From NCBI GenBank assembly GCA_958009085.1, contig OY253674.1:1207760-1271759 (forward strand): DNA of 64,000 nucleotides, read 5' to 3'. The position numbers and the translations under genes were made by a program. This DNA comes from Protoeuglena noctilucae (Eukaryota > Chlorophyta > Pedinophyceae > Marsupiomonadales > Marsupiomonadaceae). Shown here in pieces: positions 1 through 12,518 of the stretch. Numbering within the stretch: position 1 is the first letter of the stretch; every line of letters starts with the position of its first letter. The notes under the pieces are model-generated. The model did no database searches. It saw nothing but the letters and a program-made list of their open reading frames with translations, and was not told the origin of the DNA.

Positions 1-2845
1 CGGTACTTCTGAAGGCGAATGCGGCCGGGGACGTCGGGGGGGAGGTCGATCTGGGGGGGAGAGGGGGGGGGTGTTGTTATGGTGGTGTCGATATCAGTCT
101 GCAGACACGAGCAGTGCCACACTGCCACTTGCAGCAAAAGAAGCAACACGCAGTTATGATAATATAATGCTATCATTAATCACAATACCGATAACCAAAC
201 CCGCACTTTGTCACATAACCACCCACACCACTCGCCTCGTCGGGGTGCGCCTCCTCTTCCCCCTCTGCCGCCTCCCCCCTCGCCCGCCTGGCCTCATCCT
301 TGTGCCTCTGCAGAGCTGCCAAATAGTCACCGCGACCCTCCTCGTTCATATCATTATCGTTATCCCCATCATTATCGTCATCCCCCTCTGCCCCCATCCA
401 CGCATCGTCCCCATCGGTGCCATCATGGGCAGTGCCTGAGAAGGGGGAGTGAGCCGAAATGAGATGTGAGGAAACGAATATCATGCTTTTGATGTACAGC
501 ATCGCCATTGTGTAGTTGAGAAAAGCAGCGTAGTGTATGCCGCAACCCCCACCGCCCTCACCTGCCCCGCCCGCTCCCCGCCCATCTCCGCTCATTGCCT
601 CGTCATCTGCAAATGCGAAGCCTGATCACATCATCCTCCCCTTCACTCCCCACCCTCACTTCCCCCCTCCCTCCCCACCCCTCCCTCACCTCCCTCCCCC
701 TCACTTCCCCCCTCCTCCTCCCCACTCCCCCACTCGTCATCCTCATCAATCCACGCCGCCTGGTAATCGGACACACCCAGTCGGCCCCTCTTGCCACCAC
801 CACCGTGCCTGGCAGCGGCAGCATCCACCTGGGGAGAGAGAGGCGAGGAGATGTGACAGTGTCAATGGATGGGGCATGAATGAATGATTGTCTTTACACC
901 TTGTGTATTACACTGACCTCCACCTCCGTCATCAAAACACCCACACTCACACCCCACCCCTCACCTCCGCCTCCCTCATCTCTTCCTCAGTTGGCCACGT
1001 CTGTTCCCCCGCCAGAGTATCGGGGACGTTCTCCCGAGTCAGGGGCTCCCGGTCAGACGGGCCAGCCTGACTCAGCACCACCTCGCCTGACGCAGGCGCC
1101 TCCACCTCCATCCCCGCACCGCCACCTGCACAGGAAGCACAGAGCAAAGCAGAGCACGTTTCGTGTTGCAAGAAAATCAAATGTGCTGCAATGAAATGAC
1201 AACCAATGCCTCGCTTTTGCCTTTCCCAGAAGCGAGCGACGCCGCATATGCGTACCCGCACCCCCACCGCCCCATCAATGTCATCAACACCCCACACCAC
1301 CCATCCCCGCACCCGTGTCTTTGTCCGCCTCTCCCTCTGCAGCACATCTGCCACCCCATCCGTGCTTGGGCTCTCTCGCAGCGCATATGCGCGACACGGC
1401 GACGTCCCCCATCCCGCACACGTGCAGAGACCTTTGGGCCGACATCCCTAGGATTCGAACGTGGCCCTCCAGGTACACCTCCCCGGACGCCGCCACGCCG
1501 ACCGACGGGGCCACCAGGCACGGCCGTTGCTGGCGCCAGAGCGGCAGCGTCGACGGCATGGACGCCAGGTGCCTGGGGGGGATGGGAGACAGACCGGGGG
1601 ATATGAATAACAGTCAGTAACAATATCTGAGCCAACCCAGCGTCGTTATGCTCACGTACAAGGCGTACAAGCCACTCATCAACTCATCGACCTGCCTCGC
1701 ACCCACGGTGACCGTGACACTGTGACAAAGCAGCCTCGCAGTCAAAATCACCTCAGCAGCTGATCGGCGTCCGCATCCGACTCGAGCATGTGGGCCTTGT
1801 GCCCCCCAGACAAGCATGACTCGACCGCCTGCGTGTGAGCGTGACAGAGGCACGGCAGTGGCGTTTGTCAATGAATGGGGATGGGCACAACTACTCGCAA
1901 CGGCATAGGAGGGCTCTCAAGTGACGCAAAGGAGCAACCATGAAACGAAGGGACATATGGACCTCCTTGCCCTGCCTTGCACACGACCACGCACCTGGGA
2001 CGCCCGCTTCTTCGCGGCGCTGCGGCCCTTCAGGTCCCCCGCCGCCGGCCCGGGGCCCGTCACCGCCCGCGCGGCGACGCAGACGATCCCGGGGAGGCCC
2101 ATGCTGGCCAGGATAGCGCAGGCGGCCCTGCCCGCACCATCCACCGCCTCTGCCCCCGCGTGCGAAGGGACCAGGGCCAGCACCACGTCCGCAGCACGCG
2201 CGACTTCCACGGCATCCAAAGGGCGAAGCGGGAAGAGCGGCGGCGCGAAGAGCGCGCGCAGCGTCTGCCGGCCCAGCTGCAGCGTCGCGGCCCAGGGGCG
2301 TTTCGAGGTCGGTGCGCCCGTCCCGGCCGGGCCGAAGCGCGCCGCCGCGCCCGTGAGGAGCTCCCATGTCGCGTCGATGTCCACGTCGCCAGAAAGCGGC
2401 AAGAAACACACCACCGTCGGAGGGGCCGCCCACTGCGCCCGACGCTGCGGCACGGAGGAAAAACAAAGCCGCGTCGCGCTCCCGGCCGCCGCTGCCCACC
2501 TGCATCGTTGTATGTAACCTCTAATCTCCATAACGCACCTTTCCGACCAGCTCCGCGCGCTTGGCGTCCCGCGCTTGCTTGGCCTGCAGCGCCCTCTGCA
2601 GCTTGCCGGCCCCCGCGGCCGGCGCGGACCGGGCCTCGACGCCGATGATGTGACCGCCTTGCTTCTGTTCCCTGCGACGCGAAGGCAGCCGCGGCGAGGC
2701 GTGCGTCATCGCGGCCGAGTGCGGCGGGGCGGCGTTCGGCCCAGCCCTAAAGCGCGCCGCACCGGTGTTTGTGGCGCTGCCCCTTGCTCTGATGCTTCCC
2801 CGTCTTGTGCTCCTTGTTCTTCTGCGAGCGCCCGCCGCCCGCCAT
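1..2845 (-). CDS. TSR1: TSR1, pre-40S ribosome assembly GTPase-like factor (3' part beyond window)
   Basis: TSR1 is a nuclear/cytoplasmic factor of late 40S maturation, a BMS1 relative without GTPase activity. Exon 1 (2845-2763) encodes MAGGGRSQKNKEHKTGKHQS, the basic N-terminus of the family. Exon 2 is 2671-2539 and exon 3 (2432-1995) carries the degenerate G domain (VVCFLPLSGDVD). Exon 4 is 1828-1752 and exon 5 starts at 1572 (GEVYLEGHVRILGMS, domain II). Later exons near 1080-965 contain GEQTWPTEEEM, a TSR1 signature, and those near 820-640 and 435-236 are acidic. The last visible exon (about 54 to 1) reads DVPGRIRLQKY, matching the family's ARIRFQKY region. The intron after 236 has a GC donor (GAG|GCGAGT). 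Splice phases of exons 1-4 are consistent. The start is the only ATG before the conserved basic motif. The C-terminal third lies outside the window. Confidence 0.9.
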
Positions 2846-3403
2846 CCCCCCTGTCGGCTCGAGCGCGGCCCGGGTCGGGCGAGAGGGTGCGGCCGCCGCC
2901 TGGCGCGGGTCTCCGGGGCCCGGCTCTCCGAACGACGCGTGAGGGGAACGATCTGATGCCTCCAACTGACGCGTGCGGTGCCCACTCGTCGCCTCTCGTG
3001 CGCCAGGGCGAGACTTTTTGGCACGACTGATCCAAACGTGCTGCAGCGCCGTCTGTCTGGGAGACCCGCGTCAGCGCGCGGGTGCAAGGGAGCTCTCCCT
3101 GCCCTTTCAGCGTCACATCTGGCCATCCTTCGGTGCCTTGCAGACCCGTCGCGCTAGCATCGCTGCAAAGTTCTTCCAGGCGCCCTGTACGCGCGTCCGA
3201 TTGCCTTGCAAGGGGGCCGTTTCTCGCTGGATAGCGACACATCGTTCTGCTTGCGGCTGATAGGACTCGATACCACACCAATCGCGCGTCCGAACCCCGC
3301 GCGCGCGCGCATCCCGGCCGACGCGGGCAACGGGGAGTTCGGGGCAGTCCCCGCGGGCCGCCGCCGGGGAATGGCCGGCAGGGTCGCTGATTGGACGGCA
3401 TTG
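2846..3403. promoter_or_regulatory. Shared divergent upstream region of TSR1 and RPC2
   Basis: These 558 bases separate the start codons of two divergent genes, TSR1 (ribosome assembly) and RPC2 (RNA polymerase III). No coding exon with family similarity is visible on either strand. The stretch must hold both 5' UTRs and promoters. I see no convincing TATA box; it is GC-rich with short CG-alternating tracts near 3300. A common promoter is an inference from the layout. Confidence 0.5.
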
Positions 3404-6400
3404 ATGACGGACGTCGGCCTGGCAGGGCCGGCGGGGCCCGCTTCCACCGACCCGGGTGCGCGGCGTCCCTGCCGCCGCTGCTGTGCGAACAGGCTCGCCA
3501 GCGAGCCCCTCCGGCCCTTCACCCGGCCTCTCTTGCTTTGAATCGTTTCATATCTTGTATATCTTTCTACCCGCAGTGGAGCGGCTGCTGACCTCGGACC
3601 CCTCGCGGCTCACGGAGCCCATCAAGGTGCGATCCGTGCCCTGGCAGCCCCGCGCCGGCGCGTCCCAGCCCCGCCGCTCGCGCGACTCCTTGTAAGCAAT
3701 CTTTGTTTATTACACTGTCCATTCGCTGTCGTTGCAGACAATCAAGGACAAGTACGAGCTGCTGCCGGCCTTCCTGCGGGTGAAGGGGCTGGTGCGCCAA
3801 CACATCGACTCCTTTAACTACCTCATCACCCACGAGATCAAGAAGATCGTGGCAGCGAAGGGGAACAACGAAGTGCGGTGAGGGAATGCGGGGGACGGCC
3901 GCAGCGGTGCCTTGGGCTTCGTCGCCACGCTTCCCTACTGGTCCCGCGTGCTTACCAGGGGCAGTGCCTCCTGCTCATTGCCATGGATTCATTGCATTGC
4001 ATTCCGTTCCCGCTGCTTTCTCTCAACTCGGCACTCTTACCCTTCGCCCACTCCTCCCTCCACACCGCCCTCGCTCCACGCCCCACCCCTTGCCATCCCA
4101 CCCCTCCCTCACCCCTCCCCATCCCACCCCAACCCCCGCAGCTGCGACGCGGACCCCGATTTCTATCTCAAATACACCGGCATCTTCGTGGGCCAGCCAA
4201 CCGTGGAGGAGGACTACGTCACCAGCGGCGTCACGCCCCAGCAGTGCCGCCTGCGGGACATGACTTACTCCGCCCCCGTTTCTGTCAACATCGAGTATGT
4301 GCGCGGCAAGGAGGTGGTGTCCAAGACGGGCCGGCCGGGGGAGGGCGCGGTGGTGATTGGCCGCATCCCGCTGATGCTCCGCTGCCGCAACTGCGTGTTG
4401 CACGGGAAGGACGAGGCCGAGCTGGCCACCCTGGGGGAGTGCCCGCTGGACCCGGGGGGGTACTTCATCACACGGTGAGGTGATGGGTGGAGTAGCAATG
4501 GGTAGTTGGGTGCGACGGTAGCGGAGGATCAGTCAACACATGATTGTACGGTGGGGGTCGTGTGGGGGTGGTTAGTCATGTTGTGAGGGTGGTGATGGGT
4601 GGGTTGGTCATGGGGTGTAAAACAGTGGCTAGGGTGCATGGGTCGTGACACCCAACACACCCCATCCACACCCACACAGCCGCAACAACTCAGCAACCCC
4701 CCACCCTCATCCCAACACCCCCCCCCTTCCCATCCCCCCAGTGGCACGGAGAAGGTGGTGATGATTCAGGAGCAAGTGAGCAAGAACCGCATCGTGGTGG
4801 CACTCGACGCCTCCGACCAGCCCTGCGCGTCGGTCACCTCATCCACCCACGAGCGCAAGTCCAAGACAGCCGTGATCGTCAAGCACGGTCGCATGTACGT
4901 CAGGCACAACGCCTTCGGGGACGACGTCAACGCGGTTATTTGTCTGAAAGCGATGGGGATCGAATCAGATCAGGAGTGCCTGCTGATGGTGGGGGGGGAG
5001 GCGGCGGTGGCGGCTGTGGTGGCGCCCACGGTGCAGGAGTGCGCGGCGCTGGGGGTGCACACGCAGGTGAGAATGGGGTTGTGGGGAGTAATGTGTGGTG
5101 AATGGTGGCTGAGTGTGGTTGTGGGAGTGCGCGGCGCTGGGGGTGCACACGCAGGCAAGGGGTGGTGATTGGGTAGTAAGGGTATAGAGGGTGCCATCTA
5201 CATGTGCACGAGTATGCTGTCCCACATCTAACGATGACGCCCATAACACCCCCCCTCCCCGCAGATGCAAGCCCTGGAATACCTGGGGTCCAAGGTCAAG
5301 GTCACGCGGCAGGGGGGCGTGAGGGGGGGGAGGACCAAGGCTGACGACGCCAGGGACATCATGGGTGAGCGGATGTGGTAATGCACACCATATGCGTTGT
5401 TGATGTTAATGTTGATGTTGATGTTGCTGTACTCAAGAATGCTATATATACCAGTAATGATGTGAGCAGTGATGATACACCGAGCCACCACCCACCTCAC
5501 CCTCACCCACACCCCCACTCTTACCCACCCCCCCCAGCCAACGTGGTGCTCGCCCACGTCCCCGTGGTCAAATTCGACTTCTCCGCCAAGGCGGTGTTTC
5601 TGGCGGCCATGCTTAGGCGGGTGGGGGTGGCGATGCTGGATCCCCGGGAGGTCGATGACGTCGATTACTACGGCAACAAGCGCCTGGAGCTGGCCGGTCA
5701 GCTATTGGCGCTGCTTTTCGAGGATCTTTTCAAAAGGCTCAATGCGGAGCTGCGCAAGCAGGCGGAGGCCCACGCGGCCAAGGCCGGGAGGGGGGCGACG
5801 TTCGACGCGGGAAAGGCGATGCGGCCGGACATCATCACGTACGGGCTGGAGTCGGCGATCGCGTCGGGTGAGTGGTTGAAAGCAATTGCAGTGTAAATGA
5901 TGGTAACATGGCAGTCGTAGACATCATCACACACGTACGGGTTCCAGTCAGCCACCAGCTCACCCTTCACCCCCACACATCCCCCACCAGTCATTAACCT
6001 CCCAACCCCTCCCTTATGACCCCACCATTATAGCTCATCACCACCCCTTTATACCCATTACCCCCAGGCAACTGGACGATCCGCCGCTTCCGCATGGAGC
6101 GCAAGGGCATGACGCAGGTTCTATCCCGGCTGTCGTTCATATCCGCGTTTGGCATGATGACGCGGATCATGTCGCAATTTGAAAAAACGCGGAAGGTGTC
6201 GGGGCCGAGAGCCCTGCAGCCCAGCCAGTGGGGGATGCTCTGCCCGGCCGACACGCCCGAGGGGGAGGTGAGGGGGGGAGAGGGGACGGGAGTTGATATG
6301 AACTGTTATAGTATATTGGGAAGTGACATGGATATTGTAGTAATTAGACATGATAGCAGTAACTGGTTGCCACGCTGTGCCCAGCCGACATGCCCGAGGC

Positions 6401-9400
6401 TCGACTTTGGAATAATCTAGCATAATTATAACGTTATTAACACCAATAATCCCACTCGCTCTCCCACCCCCTTCAGTCCTGCGGCCTGGTGAAGAACCTC
6501 GCGCTGATGGCGCACATCACTACAGATCGTGATGCGTCTCACGTGAGGAGGGCGGCTTTGCTGCTGGGGACGCGGCCGGCCGAGGGGGTGCCGCCCAACG
6601 AGATGTTCGGGAGGCCGGACGTGGCGGTGGTGAGTGGTTTATGGGATATGATGGCATGTAATGGGGTGTTTGGGAGACCAGACATGATACCAACACCAAC
6701 ATCAATGCGAATACCAACACCCACACCAGCACCAACACCCATACCAACACACACTTACCAACCCCTCCCCCCCAGGTCTTTTTGAACGGCCAGGTGCTGG
6801 GCCTGCACGCCCAGCCATCCATGCTGGTCTCCCGCCTGCGCTCCCTGCGCCGTGCTGGCCGCATCGACACGTTTGCGTCCATCCACGCGAGCGGGGGAAG
6901 GGTGCACATCGCCACGGATGGGGGGCGCGTCTGCAGGCCGCTGATCATCTGCGATCATGGGGTGAGGGGGGGAGACAATGGGATGCGATAATGAGTGGGG
7001 CGTGTAGTGTTGGGTGGGAGCGTGGTGATGGGCGCCTGTCATTCGCGACAATGGTAAATATAGTATCATTTTACTATTACTATTACTATCACTATCACTA
7101 TCACTATCACTATCACTATCACTATCACTATCACTATCACTATCACTTTCACTGTTACTATCACTGTTACTATCCCCACCTCTCATCCCTTTCATCACCC
7201 CCCCAGATCCCCCGCGTGACCCAGCCCCACATCGACGCATTGAAGAGGGGCGACATGCACTTTAACGACTTTTTGTCCATGGGACTGATCGAGTACCTGG
7301 ACGTGAACGAGGAGAACAACGCGCTCGTGGCGCTGTACGAGTCGCAGTGCCACGCACAGGCGAGGATAGATGGTACTGCTAAGGGAGGGTGTGGTGGATA
7401 TGGGGTGTTAACAGTGCTATTAGTATAAGTATTATTCTAGTTATATTTCATAGGTAGTATACTCTTATGTATGATAGTTAATATATCTATTACTATATTT
7501 ACTCACTGTTTATAATACATAAATACAATCAACATCCTCACCCATCGCAGGTGACGCATCTGGAGATCGAGCCCTTCACGATCCTCGGGGTGGTGGCGGG
7601 GCTGATTCCCTTCCCCCACCACAACCAGTCCCCCCGCAACACCTACCAATGCGCCATGGGCAAGCAGGCCATGGGCAACATCGCATACAACCAGCTGAAC
7701 AGGCGAGGGGGTGGATGGGTATAGTAGTGGTGGCAGTTGTACTAATACTAAGCAACAGTTTGACTCTCACTATGCACCTACTCTATCAACCCCATCCCTG
7801 CCACCCAGGCTCGACTCCCTCATGTACCTCCTTTGCTACCCCATGCGCCCCCTGCTGACCACGAAGACGATCGAGTTGATCGGATTCGACAAACTGGGCG
7901 CGGGGCAGAACGCGTGCGTGGCCGTGATGTCCTACTCCGGCTACGACATCGAGGACGCCATCGTCATGAACAAGGCGTCGCTGGACAGGCGAGGGTGTGG
8001 TTGTTATTGAATATTATTTCATATACATATCATGTTTATCTTAATTATCAAAAAATTATTGATTCTATGTGTCACTGCAATTATGTTGTAATATTGTAAC
8101 AGCCAGTAACTGTAACTACGAGAATGAATTGTAAATATCATCACCCTGTTCCTTCTAACCCCCAGGGGCTTCGGCCGCTGCATCGTGCTGAAGAAGTACG
8201 GCACGACTTTGAAGCGTTACGTGAACCGTACCATGGATTCGATCTCTATCCCGAGGGGGCCGAATGGGGGGAAGGCCACGGGGAGGTACAAGTGCGTGGA
8301 CGTGGACGGCGTGGCCACGTGAGTGGGTTTGGGTTTGAATGCATGATTGGGGATGGGGTGGTGTTGCGTGTGATTCAAATGTGTGGATGGGGATGGGATG
8401 GGTGGTGATGTGTTTCAAGTGGATGGGATTGCTAAAAGGGGTTGGGATGTCAGTGAAAGTTCCGGTCCTTTCACCCCGTCAACTCTTACACTCACCCCCA
8501 CCCACCCACCCCCCAGCGTGGGTGAGAAGATCTTCCCCGGCGACGTCTACATCAACAAGCGCGTGCCCATCAACCCCAAGGAGACAGTCGAGGCGGGCAT
8601 CAACCCAGCGAATATGGCGAGTGGCAACTATGGCTAGTAAAATATAATGATGAGCGGGGATGCGATTGGTGGCCGATTGGTGGCCCTCTCGTTTACTGGT
8701 GCAAGTACATATGGACTACACCCCCACTGCCACCCCCACTGCCACTCTAACCCCCACACCCCCTCCCCCTCATCTCAGCCCGAGCACAAGTACCGCCCCA
8801 CCCCGCTTATCTTCAAGGGCGCGCCCGGTGAGAACTCGGTCGTGGATAAGGTGCTGCTGACATCGAATGAGACGGATTCGGCGGTCATCAAGGTGTTGCT
8901 CAGGCACACGCGGCGGCCAGAGCTGGGGGACAAGTTCTCGTCACGGCACGGGTGAGGGAGATGCTATCGCTATCGAGGGGGATGTTAGTGTGTGGGAGTA
9001 ATCATCAACATCGCTGTTTATACACACATCCACTCTCTTCCTCACTCCCTCCAGTCGAAAACGCGTGGTGGGCAACATCGCTGTTGATGTATAGAATACA
9101 AACACCCACTCTCTCTCTCACCCACTCGCAGCCAGAAGGGCGTGGTGGGCAACATCGTGAAGCAGGAGGACATGCCCTTCTCGGACCGCGGCATTTGCCC
9201 CGATCTGATCATGAACCCCCACGGGTTCCCCTCGCGCATGACGGTGGGGAAGATGATCGAGCTCATCGGGTCCAAGGCGAGTGGGGGATAGGGATGATGA
9301 GTGGTTGTTATTTATATGATCAATAATAACAGGTGATAGAGCTCATCGAATCCAAGGCGAGTGACGGGTGATGTTATGGTTGTTGTTGATAATGACAGAT

Positions 9401-10801
9401 GATAATGACAGATGGTCGAGCTCATCGGGTCCAAGGCGAGTAGCTAGTATATTATGGATGATGTTATGGTTATAAGCATAGTAGCAGATGATCGAGCTCA
9501 TCGGGTCCAAGGCGAGTAGCGATGGATGTTGTGGTGGTTACAAGCATAGCAGTTGTCGATTACAACAGATGATCCTCATCTCTCTCTCACAATCTCTCAC
9601 ACAATCTCACCCTACACAACCTCACCACCACCCCCACCCCCCTCACCCCCCCCAGGCGGCGGTGCACGAGGGCCGCCCCTTCTACGGCACTGCGTTTGGG
9701 GAGCCGTCGGGGTTAGCCGACGACGTGGAGACGATCGGAAGATGCCTGACTGCCCACGGGTTCAGCTACCACGGCAAGGACATGCTCACCTCGGGTGAGG
9801 GGTATTGGTGATGTGATGTGTATTGAGATTGATTATATTGATTATATTGATTATGACTTGTGATATATGTAGTATGGTTCAGCTGCCACGGGAAGGACAT
9901 GCTCACTCGGGTGAGGAGTGTTCTAATTGTATTCAATTGTTGTGTCAAAAAAATATATGGTTACCGTTTGATGGTCAACTACCCGATGTCCCCCAACCAA
10001 CCCAACCCCACCCAACCCCCCCTCCCTCCCCAGGCACCTCCGGCGAGCCCCTGACTGGCTACATCTTCATGGGATGCGTCTATTACCAGAAACTCAAGCA
10101 CATGGTGCTGGACAAGATGCACGCGCGAGCCACAGGCGAGGGTTGCATGCGACTGTAACTAAATTGAACTGATTGTGTAGTTTGTCAGTTACTCCGGCAA
10201 TATCCGTTGTCAACTCTGCCGATATCATTACTAGACATGGACAGGTGGCTTGCTCTGCCTCATTTAAGCGCACCCGCACCCGTACACGCACCCGCACCCA
10301 CACTCGCTCAACAACCCCTCCTCCCCCACCCACCCACCCCCAGGCCCCCGCATGCTGATGACGCGTCAGCCGACCGAGGGCCGCTCCCACGACGGCGGTC
10401 TGCGATTGGGGGAGATGGAGCGCGACTGCTTGGTGGCCTATGGGGCGTCGATGCTTCTCATGGAGAGGCTCATGGTCTCATCGGACGAGTTCACCATTCA
10501 GGCAAGGCAGTGTGATGGGCGATGATTACAATAAACACACATTACAACTGCCCAATGGAAGCATCTTGTGCACTGACACACACACACTCACCACCACTGC
10601 CCATCTCGCCCACCCCTCCAGGTCTGCACCCAGTGCAAGCTCCTCGCGTATTGGGACTTCGCCCTGCGTGCGGGCATGTGCAGCCGCTGCCGCTCCTCCA
10701 GCCACATCACCACCATGAAGGTGCCCTACGCTGCCAAGCTGCTATTCCAGGAATTGCAGAGCATGAACATCGTGCCGAGGCTCACGCTGGCGGATGCGTG
10801 A
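3404..10801 (+). CDS. POLR3B: DNA-directed RNA polymerase III second largest subunit RPC2 (POLR3B)
   Basis: This is the catalytic beta-type subunit of Pol III, which makes tRNA and 5S rRNA in the nucleus. Twenty-one exons join to 1167 aa (human about 1133): 3404-3455, 3577-3626, 3738-3877, 4142-4474, 4742-5066, 5265-5364, 5538-5867, 6068-6267, 6477-6629, 6776-6961, 7207-7359, 7551-7702, 7809-7988, 8166-8318, 8517-8616, 8779-8951, 9132-9276, 9656-9794, 10034-10135, 10344-10501, 10622-10801. Pol III-type hallmarks are [16 protein letters not shown] near the N-terminus, [20 protein letters not shown], the hybrid-binding [29 protein letters not shown], and a C-terminal zinc site CTQCKLL...CSRC. 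Seven of 20 introns use GC donors (at 7360, 7703, 7989, 8617, 9277, 10136, 10502). Several introns hold copies of the neighbouring exon edge. The segment before exon 10 (residues after HITTDRD) is more divergent than the rest. Confidence 0.96.
5036..5154 (+). repeat. Duplicated exon end and donor in RPC2 intron 5
   Basis: The last 31 bases of exon 5 (5036-5066) recur without a mismatch at 5124-5154 inside the following intron. The true exon end is followed by GTGAGA; the copy is followed by GCAAGG, which is itself a plausible GC donor. The spacing is 88 bp, so this looks like one tandem duplication of the junction. Confidence 0.9.
7072..7172. repeat. Hexanucleotide microsatellite in RPC2 intron 10
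   Basis: A run of about 100 bases of TATCAC/TATTAC units sits between exons 10 and 11 of the RPC2 gene. The central part is a perfect TATCAC array and the ends are degenerate (TTTCAC, TGTTAC). It is a simple-sequence expansion in an intron; no function is evident. Confidence 0.9.
9251..9517 (+). repeat. Fourfold tandem array of the exon 17 donor junction in RPC2
   Basis: A 32-base block (exon 17 tail plus its GC donor, core GGTCCAAGGCGAGT) occurs at 9251-9282, 9331-9362, 9410-9441 and 9486-9517. A fifth stub (AGATGATC) follows near 9567. Periods are 80, 79 and 76 bp. The first copy is the real exon end, because it continues the conserved protein and splices in frame to 9656. All copies keep the GCGAGT donor, so this intron carries four near-equivalent 5' splice sites. 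Confidence 0.92.
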
Positions 10802-11248
10802 GGGGGGGTGGGGGGGTAGGGGTGGGTGTGAGGGGGTGGGGTGAGGATGGGTGGAGTGAGAGGGGGTGGAGTGAGAGGGGGTGTGGGTGGAGAGAAGGTG
10901 GATTGGTCGAGAGGGGGTGGGTGGGTCGAGAGGGGTTGGATGAAGAGCAAAGTAGGGGCGTGCGTGGCATGGGGTAGTGGGACAGGGGAGCGAGGGTGCT
11001 GCTGCTAGTGCTTGGAGATGGCATGCGCTGTTTTGTCGCTGAGAGCTGGGATAGGGACGTGCCAGCTGCAGTTGAGCGAAAGTAAATGCGCGTGTCTCTG
11101 TCGTTTGCCGGACCTTGAACCGTCGAGCGGAGTTGGGCTGTCTGGCTTCAACACTGCCCTCCCGGGTCCAGCTGCGCCAGCTGCACAGTGCTCTGCTTAC
11201 ATCCACTCCATTCCCTGTCCGCCACATCTACATCCACCCACCCCCCCC
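10802..11248. other. Convergent 3' region, G-rich repeats
   Basis: These bases lie between the stop codon of RPC2 and that of the small gene on the other strand. The left half (10802-10940) is a degenerate G-rich repeat built from GAGAGGGGGTGG-like units. No conserved reading frame is visible; it must contain both 3' UTRs and polyadenylation sites. Confidence 0.6.
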
Positions 11249-11932
11249 TCACTCGTGCAGCATCTGGTCCAGCTGCCCCATCTCCGCCTTCAGCTGCTCG
11301 ATCTTCAGCCCCGTCGAACGCAGCAGCTGGGCGCGGTCCTCCTCCCGGAGACTGCAAGACGAGGAACACGAGAAGAAGCGTTTAGTCTTACTGAGTCTCA
11401 GCAACACACGATCAATCGATCGTCAAACATCACGTTGTGACAGCCCTGGGCTTCCCATCGCCTGCAGCACAGCTCACCGTGCGAGAACCCCCTCCCAGCA
11501 CCGAATGACCTCCTCCGTGCATCGCTTCGCTTCTCGGTATCCCTCCTCGAAGTAAACCGTGTCTTTGTCCTCCATCGCGAGCTCAATCTCGTCCCTCGCC
11601 ACCGCGAACAGCTCGTTCATGCGCTCCAGCTCTCCTCGGACGTCCTCTAAGGATGCTGCGGCGATGTAAAGAGATGGCGAGTTCGAGGACGCTTCAATAA
11701 GCGAAAAATTAGCTTGCTCATCATGCCGCCACCTCCGCGCCGCTCCCGCACCTGCCGCGGACGACCCCGCCCAGCGCGATGGCCATGGATGGTCTCTGAG
11801 AATAGGCGACAGGGCACAGGCGCACGCGCACGCGCGGTGATGATGGAACGCGGCGGCGGGGACGTCACGGACTTCCAGCGCCGCGCGCCCCGCGTTCGCC
11901 GCGCGGAGGAGGGCGCGGCGCCACACAGACAT
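11249..11932 (-). CDS. Small conserved plant/algal-type protein (EMB2735-like)
   Basis: Three exons (11932-11869, 11655-11478, 11351-11249) join in frame to 114 aa. The N-terminus MSVWRRALLRAANAGRAALE is short and basic, possibly a mitochondrial or plastid signal. The middle reads LERMNELFAVARDEIELAM and VYFEEGYREAKRCTEEV, and the end LLRSTGLKIEQLKAEMGQL. It is predicted to be almost wholly helical. From memory this matches a family annotated in Arabidopsis as embryo defective 2735; that recollection needs a search. The molecular function is not known to me. The gene converges on RPC2 with about 450 bp between stops. Confidence 0.72.
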
Positions 11933-12518
11933 GCGTGTGGCTCCTTTACGATTGCAGATGCAGGGATATCGACCTAGTCGAGGACCAGAGGCGCCGCAAG
12001 GCTGCGTGGATGGCTTTCCCGATGGACGCCAACCAAAGCTAGTCGCTGTCCGCACGATTGAGCAAGCAATCGATCGCAGCTAGCACGGTCAATGACGATG
12101 TATGCAGTAGCAGGTCTCGCGCTCAGCTTTCGACCTGGGCGAGGGCCCCGTGTCGCTCGCACGCCAGACAGCGCTGCAAGGAGTGCGTCAGCAAACCCGC
12201 TTTGGCCTAGAGGGCCAGCGCGTGACATGGCAGTATCGCTGAACGTCATCCCTCTCGCTCGCCGTGGTCAGTCGGAGCCCTCGTCGCACACACGCTTGCT
12301 CCCACGCATCATCTGCATCCGCTGCTCGCTCCGCGCGCCACTCGCACCGCGACTGCGGCAGACAGCTCTCTATCGTTTGCACTTTACGTCCACTGCGCCT
12401 CTCTGCCAAACCGTGCCGCGCCCGTCCGCGATAGCCCGCGGGAGTTTGGCATAACAAACAGACCCCGCTCCCCGCCGCCGCGGCCGGCCTCCCGGCCCGC
12501 CGGGTGCGGCTCCCGACC

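Noticed and set aside
1435-1470. Another GGTTCGAA-like match on the minus strand
   Set aside because: It is part of the TSR1 exon encoding EGHVRILGM; no cloverleaf is possible around it.
7072-7172. CRISPR-like or satellite array
   Set aside because: It is a simple six-base microsatellite within an intron, with no spacers.
11474-12055. 193-codon minus-strand frame as an N-terminally extended form of the small plant-type protein
   Set aside because: The part upstream of 11932 and the intron 11868-11656 read as Arg/His-rich noise; splicing gives a compact conserved protein instead.
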